This document shows, piece by piece, positions 33,762 through 42,315 of a stretch of 64,000 bases of DNA. Numbering within the stretch: position 1 is the stretch's first letter; each line of letters starts with the position of its first letter. This DNA is from CAZFER01 sp964517495 (GTDB lineage: Bacteria > Hinthialibacterota > Hinthialibacteria > Hinthialibacterales > Hinthialibacteraceae). The notes below the pieces were generated by a model that was not told the DNA's origin, made no database searches, and was given only the letters and a program-made list of their open reading frames with translations. Made by a program: the position numbers and the translations under genes. Location: positions 8,654-72,653 of the forward strand of contig CAZFER010000029.1 in assembly GCA_964517495.1 (NCBI GenBank), given 5' to 3'.

Positions 33762-34880
33762 TTAATCACTCAACCTCTTGACAAATACGTTTCGAAATTG
33801 AACGGGTACTCCACCACCCTGGATACCGATATGTCCCTTGTTGGAGCAATCTTTGAGCAAAGGTGCATCAAGAATAGGCATACCATTTATATAAACCTTT
33901 AGCATATGCTTTTGAGTAATGATATCCATCGCTTGCCAGGTCTCTGCTTGATGGAAAGTCTCAGGAATAGGATTTAATTTGTTGAAACGGGTGTAAAAAT
34001 CCTCTCCCTTTTTCTTATCCACGATGGGAATCAGCAATCCGCTTTTCGCCGGATCGCCCTCGCCCGGATAACGAATCACAACATCGCAATTTCCTTTGGC
34101 TTGCTTGGGAACAAAAAAGTCGAATTTCAAGTGAAAATCAGAGAAATCATCGCCTTTTGTTCCAATAACCCAAGGATCACTGGTGCCGGGATAATTCAGG
34201 ATTCCATTTGGACTGATTGTTAATGTTTCTTTATCTCCAGCATGGATATTCATATGTTTGAATGTCTTATCCTCATGCTCCAATAAATTGGTGTATCCGA
34301 TCTCCTTCACGCGAATGTTGCGGAAAAGAAACGCTCGATTTTCTGCCTGGATTCCCAAATATCCCCGGCGTTCTTCCAACTCATCGGTTTCCCACATCGA
34401 TTCATCATCCATGGTTAATGAGCCATTCTTGCCATCCACAATCAAATGGAACGCATGCCATTCTTCAGGTGGCCGTGGAGGTTGGGGAACGCGAATAAGG
34501 GCTTTGGGACCAACCACCAAAAAACCCAGCGCTCTTAAGCGCAAGTTGATTTGATATTCAACCGAGGGCCAGGGCTTCCCCTCGTTACCAGCCCGGAAAT
34601 AAAAGCCACTATCATAATTATTCACGAGCGGGAAAATTTCGAATTTCAGTTCGAAATCATCATAGAGGTGATTGCTGCGCAGCCATCCCATGCCATCAAC
34701 CAGGTGAAGAGCCTTTTCATTCTGTTCAACTTCAAACACAGCGTCATTCATTACCGTCCAGCCATTCAGGTTTTTGCCGTTAAACAGGTCGATCCATCGC
34801 CCTTCCTCTGTGTGCCCAAGGTACGTGAATCCAAAACATACAATCCATGCCATTCCAACAATCACGGCGATCTTTTTCAT
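33762..34880 (-). CDS. Secreted DUF1080 protein (3-keto-disaccharide hydrolase family), two domains
   Basis: 372 residues with a signal peptide (residues ~1-24). First jelly-roll domain: GRWIDLFNGKNLNGWTVMNDAVFEVEQNEKALHLVDG, DFELKFEIFPLVNNYDSGFYFRAG, and RRGYLGIQAENRAFLFRNIRVKEI. The second (~205-370) repeats the layout and ends GHIGIQGGGVPVQFRNVFVKRL. DUF1080 proteins are abundant in polysaccharide-degrading planctomycete-like bacteria; some cleave 3-keto-glycosides, which would suit the secreted FAD oxidoreductase at 2061. That link is inference. GAGGGA lies before the ATG. Confidence 0.88.
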   Translation of the reverse strand: MKKIAVIVGMAWIVCFGFTYLGHTEEGRWIDLFNGKNLNGWTVMNDAVFEVEQNEKALHLVDGMGWLRSNHLYDDFELKFEIFPLVNNYDSGFYFRAGNEGKPWPSVEYQINLRLRALGFLVVGPKALIRVPQPPRPPEEWHAFHLIVDGKNGSLTMDDESMWETDELEERRGYLGIQAENRAFLFRNIRVKEIGYTNLLEHEDKTFKHMNIHAGDKETLTISPNGILNYPGTSDPWVIGTKGDDFSDFHLKFDFFVPKQAKGNCDVVIRYPGEGDPAKSGLLIPIVDKKKGEDFYTRFNKLNPIPETFHQAETWQAMDIITQKHMLKVYINGMPILDAPLLKDCSNKGHIGIQGGGVPVQFRNVFVKRLSD

Positions 34881-35194
34881 GTTTTATTTCCCTCTTTCAT
34901 TGTGGAATATCAACAAAATACCTCAAAATAGCGAACAAGAAAAGCATGATAAGCCATAACTTTAGAATTCATTGAGGTATATGAATACACATTATCAGAA
35001 TAAAATTTAGAAAGTATACTATCCAATTGTTTAATGGTAACGTGTCATCCGAATGAAGTAAAAGTAAAGAATCCAACTGTTTTTCTAAACATGAATCAAA
35101 TATTATTGAGTTATAATTTAATTTTTCTGAAAGTTGTCTATAATGTCATTCAATCTTATTGATCAATTCACTCTATAAATAAAAGGAGTTTTAT
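34881..35194. other. Divergent intergenic region
   Basis: 314 bp, AT-rich, between the divergent DUF1080 and carbonic anhydrase genes. TATAAT at 35139-35144 lies 50 bp before the carbonic anhydrase ATG without a good -35. Nothing else is recognised. Confidence 0.4.
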
Positions 35195-36238
35195 ATGAAT
35201 ATCAATCGAAAGAATATATTATGTTCGGTAATATTATCCCTACTCTTAGTGGTCACATTCAGTTTTGCTTCGGAGAAGAACCAAACCATGTCTGCCGATA
35301 AGGTCATTCAAAAACTCAAAGAAGGCAATCAACGCTTTGTTGATAACGAAAGAGAATACCCAAACCTGGATACCAAACGCCTGAAAGAAGTCTCCAAAGG
35401 TCAACATCCCTATGCCACAGTAATCACCTGTTCTGACTCACGAGTCCCGCCGGAACACCTTTTCGACGCGGGATTGGGTGATCTTTTCACCATACGCGTG
35501 GCAGGAAATGTCAGTGGAATCCATGAATTAGGCTCTATCGAATATGGTGTTGACCATTTAAACACACCAGTTCTATTGGTTTTGGGCCACAGTCACTGTG
35601 GAGCAGTTTCAGCCGTTGTAAATGAGGCCGAGGTACATGGAAATATTCCCGCGCTGCTTTCTCCCATTGTCCCTGTCGCCAAACAAATAAAATCAAAGCA
35701 CCAGCACACCGACCAGGAGACATTGATCGAAAAAACCATCGAAGCCAATGTTTGGAACACAATCGAAAACATCCTACGCAATAGCCCTACTACCCGCGAA
35801 CGAGTTGAAGCGGAAAAATGCCGTATCGTGGGGGGGATTTATCACCTGGAGAACGGTAAAGTGGAATGGCTGGGAAGCCATCCGGCACAAAACGAAATCA
35901 TAAAGGTAGCGGACGAGAAAATGACAAATTCAGGCTTTGTTCACATCGTATTCTTCTGGCTTAAAGAAAATGCAACCGACGAAACCATTCAGCAGCTAAT
36001 AGACGACTGCAAACACTATTTAGGCAGCATCGAAACAGTGCGAAAAATACAGGTGGGGCAACCCGCAGGAACCCCGCGTGATGTGGTTGATAATAGCTAT
36101 AAAGTTTCACTCATCGTCCATTTTGATGATAAGGCAGGGCATGATTATTATCAAAATGCCGACCAGCACCTCAAGTTTATTGAACGCAACAAAGATTATT
36201 GGGAGCGGGTTCAGGTTTACGACATGTTGCCACAATAG
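35195..36238 (+). CDS. Exported beta-carbonic anhydrase fused to a Dabb domain
   Basis: 347 residues. Signal peptide to ~residue 25 (VVTFSFA). Beta-class carbonic anhydrase (~30-235): zinc ligands Cys79, His132 and Cys135 and the Asp81-Arg83 dyad in TCSDSRVPPEH and LGHSHCGAVSAV; IRVAGN also conserved. It interconverts CO2 and bicarbonate, here presumably in the periplasm. Residues ~245-347 are a stress-responsive A/B-barrel (Dabb) domain: GFVHIVFFWLKENATDETIQQLIDDC, then a C-terminal VQVYDMLPQ. This fusion is not one I know as standard. AAAGGAG precedes the ATG. Confidence 0.88.
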   Translation: MNINRKNILCSVILSLLLVVTFSFASEKNQTMSADKVIQKLKEGNQRFVDNEREYPNLDTKRLKEVSKGQHPYATVITCSDSRVPPEHLFDAGLGDLFTIRVAGNVSGIHELGSIEYGVDHLNTPVLLVLGHSHCGAVSAVVNEAEVHGNIPALLSPIVPVAKQIKSKHQHTDQETLIEKTIEANVWNTIENILRNSPTTRERVEAEKCRIVGGIYHLENGKVEWLGSHPAQNEIIKVADEKMTNSGFVHIVFFWLKENATDETIQQLIDDCKHYLGSIETVRKIQVGQPAGTPRDVVDNSYKVSLIVHFDDKAGHDYYQNADQHLKFIERNKDYWERVQVYDMLPQ

Positions 36239-36243
36239 TCACT

Positions 36244-36798
36244 TTAACGCTCCACAAATTTTAAGGATGCTGAATTGATGCAGTAACGCAATCCGGTTGG
36301 TTCGGGACCATCCTCAAACACATGGCCAAGATGGGCATCACATCGACTGCAAAGCACTTCGGTACGAACCATGCCGTGTGAAGTGTCAGTTTCGCTGCTA
36401 ATATTGGCTTCCGCAATGGGTTTGTAATAGCTGGGCCAACCCGTGCCTGAATCAAACTTGTGTTCGGAATCAAATAATGGCTGGCCGCAGCAAACACATT
36501 GATATTCTCCGTCTTTCTTGTTGTTCCAATACTCTCCACTGAAGGCGCGTTCTGTTCCCTTCTCACGTGTCACATGGTATTGCTCTTCTGTCAGCTGTTT
36601 ACGCCATTCCGCCTCACTTTTAACCACTTTTTCTGTCATATCCTTTGATTCCTCTGATCGTTCTGAATTGTTTTCAGCATTCTGTTGAACTTCGTTAACT
36701 TCCTGCTGATTTTGGCTTACCTTAACGTTTTCTTCATCTTCGCATGCAAACAAGAAAAATGATAAACCAACCATGATCAAAAACCAATTTATCCTCAT
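36244..36798 (-). CDS. msrB: Lipoprotein methionine-(R)-sulfoxide reductase
   Basis: 184 residues from the ATG at 36798, which has GAGGA upstream; a longer frame to 36867 has no such site. Lipobox LFAC (Cys ~19), then an acidic Gln/Glu/Asn-rich linker (~20-55) that would hold the enzyme off the membrane. Catalytic domain: KQLTEEQYHVTREKGTERAFSGEYW, CVCCG and CSRC (structural zinc), FDSGTGWPSYYKPI, HLGHVFEDGPEPTGLRYCINSASLKF with the catalytic Cys173. Repairs oxidised methionines in periplasmic proteins; reductant unknown. Tail-to-tail with the carbonic anhydrase (5 bp). Confidence 0.93.
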   Translation of the reverse strand: MRINWFLIMVGLSFFLFACEDEENVKVSQNQQEVNEVQQNAENNSERSEESKDMTEKVVKSEAEWRKQLTEEQYHVTREKGTERAFSGEYWNNKKDGEYQCVCCGQPLFDSEHKFDSGTGWPSYYKPIAEANISSETDTSHGMVRTEVLCSRCDAHLGHVFEDGPEPTGLRYCINSASLKFVER

Positions 36799-36972
36799 TT
36801 TAAAATCCTCGATAAAAGTGTTTATAAATATTATACAAAGATTCCGCAAATAGAAAAATTTGATCATAAAATTTTTCTGTTTCTAAATATACTCCCAAAA
36901 TTTACTTGTACAATGAATCACTTCATTATATAACTTAAAGGAAAGTATTCATTAATTTTAAAAGGGGAAAAA

Positions 36973-37215
36973 ATGAATGAATCAAAAATCACATCAGCTG
37001 GTCAAACCACCATTCCTGTTGCTGTTAGAAAATATCTTGGACTTAAAGGTGGAGACAAAGTAAGATACTTCCTCGATGATGGAAAGGTTGTTATGGTTCC
37101 TGCAACAACTTCTATACACGAGCTTGAAGGATTTTTCCCACAGCCTGATAAAGTAATCACTCTGGAAGAAATGGATGATTCGATAGCTGAAGCGGCTATC
37201 CAATCAATTGAATAA
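36973..37215 (+). CDS. AbrB/MazE-type antitoxin
   Basis: 80 residues. The swapped-hairpin DNA-binding motif is clear: ESKITSAGQTTIPVAVRKYLGLKGGDKVRYFLDDGKVVMVP, followed by a C-terminal acidic segment that would bind the toxin. AAGGGG precedes the ATG. The PIN toxin gene starts 2 bp after its stop, the usual arrangement. It would neutralise the toxin and repress the operon. Confidence 0.9.
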   Translation: MNESKITSAGQTTIPVAVRKYLGLKGGDKVRYFLDDGKVVMVPATTSIHELEGFFPQPDKVITLEEMDDSIAEAAIQSIE

Positions 37216-37217
37216 AT

Positions 37218-37611
37218 ATGATTGGAATAGATACCAATATTCTCATCCGTTACGTTGTTCGTGATCACCCTGAACAAGCTGAAAAAGCTAAAGTTATTAT
37301 GAAATCTACTACACCTCAGCACCAAGGTTTTATAAATTCTATTGTATTAGCAGAATTTATATGGGTGTTAGAACGTCGATATAAATATAACCGCAAATTG
37401 ATCACATTCTTTTCTAGAAAAATTATTACCCTGCCGTGAATTAGAATTTGAACATTCGAATGCCGCTTGGTATGCTACAAATTTCTATCTAAACAGCAAA
37501 GCTGATTTTGCCGATTTATTTATTGGAAGAATCAATTATCACCATGGATGTTCAGTTACAAAAACATTTGATAAAAAAGCAAGCAAATCTCGTGAATTTG
37601 AGAAAACTTGA
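37218..37611 (+). pseudogene. VapC-type PIN toxin with one frameshift
   Basis: Frame 1 begins MIGIDTNILIRYVVRDHPEQAEKA and includes IVLAEFIWVLERRYKYNRKLI, then fails and stops at 37439. From about 37400 a second frame continues FLEKLLPCRELEFEHSNAAWY, SKADFADLFIGRINYHHGC and VTKTFDKKASK, ending TGA at 37611. The combined length (~131 codons) is that of VapC and the acidic residues (D4, E of the second motif, D of ADFADL) are all kept. A one- or two-base indel near the TCTTTTC run (37410s) is the only defect; a sequencing error is possible. Confidence 0.85.
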
Positions 37612-37952
37612 TCATTCAAATCAGTTTTGCACATTGAGATTCTTTTCATAAAAATCACAAATCATTTTAATTTGCTTCCGATCTATGTTTATGTTCCTTA
37701 TTTTCTTTCCACTGTAAAATAAAAACTTGTAATTATGCTATAATATTGGTTTTTTTTGTAATACACTTCAACACCTATCCCTAATAATTCGAATAACTTA
37801 TCGCAAAATCAACCTCAATTATTTACATTCCGTATCAAAAATTTCCACTTTTTCTCAAAAAAATGTTGGCAAATTTAATAAATTAACTATACTTTACTTT
37901 ACCAGGTAAATATAAATTGATTTATAATTCAATACAATAAGGTGTTAGAGAC
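37612..37952. other. AT-rich intergenic region
   Basis: 341 bp before the DUF1800 gene, with TATAAT at ~37738 but no matching -35. No gene or repeat seen. Confidence 0.35.
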
Positions 37953-39428
37953 ATGGGAATAATCAAACAACCATCTAATCCCCCATCGCCTTCATTGGCG
38001 GTTCATGCGGCCAACCGGCTTATGTTCGGCCCCCGTCCGGGTGATGTAGAACGAATTGATTCAATGGGTTACGATGCTTTTCTGCAGGAACAACTCCAAC
38101 CAATGTCAATCGATGATTCAGAGGCAGACATGTTGCTGAATCAGCTTCCCCACGTCACCTTGGAGGAGGATTGGACTCAACTCTATGACCGCCGCAAGGC
38201 CAAACCCTATGAAGAGGTCACTCGCCCTATTTACGAAGTGCGCCATGCTACCTGGACACGCATCGTGAATTCAAAACGCCAATTGTATGAGCGAATGATT
38301 AACTTTTGGTATGATCATTTCAACATCTACGGATGGGATTATATGACCCGCTCCGTCTTTCCTGATTGGGACCGGATGATACGCACCCATGCAATGGGAA
38401 ATTTTCATGAATTCTTAGTCGCAACCGCCCAGCATCCCAGCATGCTGAGATACTTGGACAATTACAGAAGCACCGATGGTGGCCCCAATGAGAACTATGC
38501 ACGAGAACTAATCGAACTCCACACCATGGGGGCCATGAACTACAACAAATTTGGTGGGTATTATGATGATGATGTCTATGAAGCAAGCCGTTGCCTGACT
38601 GGATGGTCATACAACCGCGACGAGGAAAGCCCGGAACGTGGCAAGTTTCAATACAATCATGGTGATCATGACCGCTTTCAAAAGGTTTTCCTGGGTGAAA
38701 GCATAGGGCGTGATCAGCCCCCTCTTTATGATGGACTTATTGTCCTTGAAAAATTGGCCAACCACCCCGGCACGGCCCAGCATATTGCTTGGAAATTGTG
38801 CGTAAAATTCATTTCCGATAATCCCCCTCAATCGATCGTTGATTCCACCGCCAATGTCTTTCATCAGACACGCAAATCGTCTGATCAAATACGCCAGACC
38901 CTTGGACACTTGTTATCCAGCGATGAATTCAAGCAGGCCAGAATGAACAAATTCAAACGGCCTGTGGATTGGATGGCCTCCATGATGCGGACATTAAATC
39001 TACCCTATTTCGTGCACGATAACTATCGATTTGAATGGCTATACGATTCCATGGGACAAGCCATGTTCGCCTGGCGTCCCCCGGATGGTGCACCGGATGT
39101 GGCATCCTTTTGGGCCACCTCTAACAACCTCATGCAGCGCTGGCGGTTGGCATTTCGCATTTCAGCAGGTTCATACGAGAAATATGGCTTTGCCCTCAAT
39201 GCCCAGACTCAAACTCCCCCGGAATTAACCACGCCAGAAGAGCTTTCTGAGTTTTGGATACAATGTGTATTTGGCCGTCCAATTTCAGAAGAAACCAGAT
39301 ATGCCATCATCGATTTCATCGCCGAAGGCCGAAATCCCAAATTATCGCTTCATGAAGACCAAATTGCATCCAAACTCGGCCATTTGGCAGCCCTGTGCAT
39401 CACAACTCCTGAATTCATGAGGAAATAA
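37953..39428 (+). CDS. DUF1800 family protein
   Basis: 491 residues, no signal peptide evident. Family features: AVHAANRLMFGPRPGDVERIDSMGYDAFLQEQLQP at the start, MINFWYDHFNIYG, NENYARELIELHTMG (the most conserved segment), and VASFWATSNNLMQRW. DUF1800 proteins are nearly always encoded just before a DUF1501 protein, as here (53-bp gap), but their role is unknown. Some are predicted to act in export or cell-surface polymer handling; I cannot support that from sequence. Confidence 0.92.
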   Translation: MGIIKQPSNPPSPSLAVHAANRLMFGPRPGDVERIDSMGYDAFLQEQLQPMSIDDSEADMLLNQLPHVTLEEDWTQLYDRRKAKPYEEVTRPIYEVRHATWTRIVNSKRQLYERMINFWYDHFNIYGWDYMTRSVFPDWDRMIRTHAMGNFHEFLVATAQHPSMLRYLDNYRSTDGGPNENYARELIELHTMGAMNYNKFGGYYDDDVYEASRCLTGWSYNRDEESPERGKFQYNHGDHDRFQKVFLGESIGRDQPPLYDGLIVLEKLANHPGTAQHIAWKLCVKFISDNPPQSIVDSTANVFHQTRKSSDQIRQTLGHLLSSDEFKQARMNKFKRPVDWMASMMRTLNLPYFVHDNYRFEWLYDSMGQAMFAWRPPDGAPDVASFWATSNNLMQRWRLAFRISAGSYEKYGFALNAQTQTPPELTTPEELSEFWIQCVFGRPISEETRYAIIDFIAEGRNPKLSLHEDQIASKLGHLAALCITTPEFMRK

Positions 39429-39481
39429 CTTACGGTCGGATTAGATCACAGAAGAACAATTTGTAAATAAAGGAAAAAATC

Positions 39482-40741
39482 ATGGTTAAACGTAGAGATT
39501 TCTTAAAAGGTTGTTGTGCGGGGATTGCCGCTCTGAGTGGAGCCCGAGTCAGCCACATGGCATTTGGACAGGAAGCAGAATGGGACAATGATGTAATGGT
39601 CACCGTCTTTTTACGGGGTGGAATGGACGGCCTTAGTTTCCTTATCCCTTACGATGATCCCAACTACTATGACGCCCGTGAACGTCTAGCCCTTTTCCCC
39701 GGCGATGTTCTTGATATCGATGGCTATTTTGGCCTTCACCCTTCCGCTATAGCTTTAAAAGAATTATATGATCAACAACATTTAGCCTTGATTCACGCCT
39801 GTGGCCTGCCCATTTCGAATCGCTCACACTTTCAAGCGCAGGATTATATCGAACGTGGCATTGTTGGAAACGAACATCAAAACAATGGTGGATGGCTCGC
39901 CCGGCATTTGATGGATAGACCTCATGATGCAGTTTTTGATGGAGTCAGTTTTAATTCAACCCTGGCCACTTCCATGGAAGGCTATGCAGGCGGTGTCGCC
40001 ATGTCGAATTTGAAACGGTTCTCTCTGTCCGGTTCTCATCATGAACTGGATAACATCCGCCGCGCGCTGCGGCTCACATGGCGCAATGATGATACCTATT
40101 CAGCCATGGCTCTGCAAACCCTGGATGCTGCTGATATTCTTGAAGCTAATCCTTCTGACGATTATGTCCCAGCCAACAATGTCGAGTATCCAAGCAATTC
40201 ATTCAGCAGAACCATGACTTCGATCGCCCAACTCATCAAGATGGATTTAGGTTTGCGGGCAGCCACGGTGGATTTGGGAGGATGGGATACTCATCAGAGC
40301 CAGGCATCAGGCAGCAATCCCTCTGCCGGTCATTTCGCCAATCTAGTCGAAGACCTCTGTAACGGCCTGCATGCATTTTGGAACGATATGGCCGCTTATC
40401 ACGGAAAGATCACCGTGGTGGTGATGTCTGAATTTGGCCGGCGTGTGAAAGAAAACGACAACACCGGCACCGACCACGGTCACGGGGGCGTTATGATGGT
40501 GTTCAATTCAGAAATCCAAGAGAAAAAAGTATGGGGCCGTTGGCCCGGGCTTGATTTCGAACAACTTTACGAACGCGTCGATCTGGCCGTAACCACCGAT
40601 TACCGCACCGTTTTGAGCGAGATATTGCTGAGCCGCATGGACCAAGGCAACCTTCCGCTCATTTTCCCAGGCTATTCTTTCAGCGAACCGCTGGGATTAT
40701 TTGGCGTCACGACGCAAGTCAATGATTGGATGGTGCATTAA
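39482..40741 (+). CDS. DUF1501 family protein with Tat signal
   Basis: 419 residues. N-terminus MVKRRDFLKGCCAGIAALSGARVSHMAFG is a twin-arginine signal, so it is exported folded. The body has the alkaline-phosphatase-like sulfatase-superfamily fold suggested for DUF1501: VTVFLRGGMDGLSFLIPYDDPNYYDARERLAL, GLPISNRSHFQAQDYIERG, VDLGGWDTHQSQ, VVMSEFGRRVKENDNTGTDHGHGGVMMVF. The conserved Asp/His in GWDTH and GTDHGHG could bind metal. Partner of the DUF1800 gene. AAGGAAA precedes the ATG. Its stop overlaps the end of the opposing GH29 remnant by 4 bp. Confidence 0.92.
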   Translation: MVKRRDFLKGCCAGIAALSGARVSHMAFGQEAEWDNDVMVTVFLRGGMDGLSFLIPYDDPNYYDARERLALFPGDVLDIDGYFGLHPSAIALKELYDQQHLALIHACGLPISNRSHFQAQDYIERGIVGNEHQNNGGWLARHLMDRPHDAVFDGVSFNSTLATSMEGYAGGVAMSNLKRFSLSGSHHELDNIRRALRLTWRNDDTYSAMALQTLDAADILEANPSDDYVPANNVEYPSNSFSRTMTSIAQLIKMDLGLRAATVDLGGWDTHQSQASGSNPSAGHFANLVEDLCNGLHAFWNDMAAYHGKITVVVMSEFGRRVKENDNTGTDHGHGGVMMVFNSEIQEKKVWGRWPGLDFEQLYERVDLAVTTDYRTVLSEILLSRMDQGNLPLIFPGYSFSEPLGLFGVTTQVNDWMVH

Positions 40742-41103
40742 CGTCCAGTATTGACTCTCAATAGAGCATCATCAGGAATGGGCCTCTTATATAATGCAAT
40801 GTTTTGAATCAATGGACAGGCGCGTGATTCAAGGATATTCACCCGTATCTTTGAAGTGGATACTGGTGTAATCCGAATCAAACGTTTGTATCCGATGGTG
40901 GTTCCTTCCGCGATGCTTTCCCACCCATTATCGGTCTCTGCTTCCACATTGAATTGGGCGATTCGCTGGCCCAGTTTGACAGGCTCGCGGAGTTTAATCA
41001 CATCCCCTTTCCCATCGCGCCAGGGGCTGTTTTTCACGGAATGCTCTGTATACTCACTGAGCCACAAGCAGAATCCATCATGGTGCTTGGCGGTCAAAAT
41101 CAA
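40738..41103 (-). pseudogene. GH29 alpha-L-fucosidase remnant lacking N-terminus and middle
   Basis: 121 codons in one frame, made of two pieces of one family. MILTAKHHDGFCLWLSEYTEHSVKNSPWRDGKGDV is an internal segment of the catalytic barrel, normally near residue 100. It is followed directly by KLREPVKLGQRIAQFNVEAE, IAEGTTIGYKRLIRITPVSTSKIRVNI and IQNIALYKRP, the C-terminal beta domain. The catalytic nucleophile Asp segment between them is gone. The frame is still open, so a protein could be made but not an active fucosidase. It lies 4 bp after the MotA-like gene. Confidence 0.85.
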
Positions 41104-41107
41104 TAAT

Positions 41108-41818
41108 TTAATCCGGGGTTACCGTAATAGTCCCCAATGAGTAAAGCAAAATCATATAGGCAATCAAAATAACCGCAAAACTCAACAAGGGGTAACCAAA
41201 CCAGGCAAGCCGGTTCAAAATGGGAACCTCAAAATGGCGTGTTTGCAACCGGTGTTTGTCTTCAATAGGGATTGTAATTAAGCTCATCCCCAATAAACCA
41301 TAAAATAAAGTCAATATACAAACCGCCATAGCAGGCCCAATACTGCTCGGATCTCTGATTGTGTTTAACATAATGACAATGCCGATGACGGTACCTATCA
41401 AAGCCGTCAGTGGAAAAATAACTGTTCCGGATACTCCATAAAAATTCTTTCCCACAACACATGCTGTCCAATACATAAACAATATTAGGATAACGGTAAT
41501 AATAACGGTAATAATAAGAATTTGAAACCACAACATGATTGCCTTATTTCCCGGTTCTTGCGGTAATATTCCGATAAAAACAACAATAAAAAAAAGACCA
41601 ATTATCAATAATCCCACCCCTGCCAGGATAACGTAAAACCAGGGAATTGGATTGGTAGGTCTCATCTGCCCCGCAGCCAATATTAATCCCCCTGAAGCAA
41701 TGAATACAATGATTGCGGATGGGATGTCAATAAACGCAGCAAAATTAGATTCATATGACATGCTCCCGGCAAACAAGATGGCTAAAACAAGATAACCGAT
41801 TATACTTTCAAGACGCAT
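41108..41818 (-). CDS. MotA/TolQ-like polytopic membrane protein, long copy
   Basis: 236 residues, five to six hydrophobic helices. MotA-like signatures: AAFIDIPSAIIVFIASGGLILAAG near the N-terminus and MLNTIRDPSSIGPAMAVCILTLFYGLLGMSLITIPIEDK (~150-190), the region that in MotA holds the DPxxxGPxxA motif and contacts MotB. The large cytoplasmic torque loop of MotA is missing and an additional helix follows at the C-terminus. No MotB/ExbD partner lies nearby. It is last of a four-gene run with the ECF sigma factor. An ion-channel role is inferred from family only. Confidence 0.7.
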   Translation of the reverse strand: MRLESIIGYLVLAILFAGSMSYESNFAAFIDIPSAIIVFIASGGLILAAGQMRPTNPIPWFYVILAGVGLLIIGLFFIVVFIGILPQEPGNKAIMLWFQILIITVIITVILILFMYWTACVVGKNFYGVSGTVIFPLTALIGTVIGIVIMLNTIRDPSSIGPAMAVCILTLFYGLLGMSLITIPIEDKHRLQTRHFEVPILNRLAWFGYPLLSFAVILIAYMILLYSLGTITVTPD

Positions 41819-41847
41819 TATTTTATCTCCTATGCAAGTTAATCACA

Positions 41848-42288
41848 TTATGAATCAAGCCGTTTTCTCAGGGCATAAAGTGCAGGGACAGGAAATACCG
41901 CCACAAGAATCAAACTATAAAATAAGGTTAATAACGACATAGCCATTGAAGGCCCAACCATGGCGGGATCTTCTAAATTTTGTAACATTCGCACCAGCCC
42001 AATTAAAATCCCAATGCAACCGATAATGATCACATTACGAATAACACATTCCCACATATAAGCAGATGTTTTTAAATCCTCGTCATCCCCCTCAGCACCA
42101 AATGCATGAGTAATGGCAGTTTTGATGTCTTTAAAATCAAAAGATAACAATGTGATGGCCACACTACCCACAATGACGAAACATATCCCCATCGGATTGA
42201 AAAAATACTCAAATGCTCCACTCATCATAATGGCGATAGCTATTATCCCGATAAACAAAATCTCACCGATAATGAACAAAAAATTCAT
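41848..42288 (-). CDS. MotA/TolQ-like membrane protein, short copy
   Basis: 146 residues, four hydrophobic helices. FEYFFNPMGICFVIVGSVAITLLSFDFKDIKTA copies the MotA IDxPSxxxVxGG region with the Asp replaced (FFNPMG), and VRMLQNLEDPAMVGPSMAMSLLTLFYSLILVAVFPVPALYALRKRL copies the MotA C-terminal pair of helices. The torque loop is only ~20 residues (GAEGDDEDLKTSAYMWE). Closest in spirit to the proteins of PomA/MotA type reduced to the channel part. It sits between the anti-sigma candidate (27 bp upstream) and the longer paralogue (29 bp downstream). Confidence 0.72.
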   Translation of the reverse strand: MNFLFIIGEILFIGIIAIAIMMSGAFEYFFNPMGICFVIVGSVAITLLSFDFKDIKTAITHAFGAEGDDEDLKTSAYMWECVIRNVIIIGCIGILIGLVRMLQNLEDPAMVGPSMAMSLLTLFYSLILVAVFPVPALYALRKRLDS

Positions 42289-42315
42289 GAAACCATCTCC
42301 TTGATTCTTTAAACT

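Noticed and set aside
41108..42288. MotA-like genes as flagellar stator genes
   Set aside because: No MotB partner, no torque loop, distant from flgK/flgL, and clustered with an ECF sigma factor.
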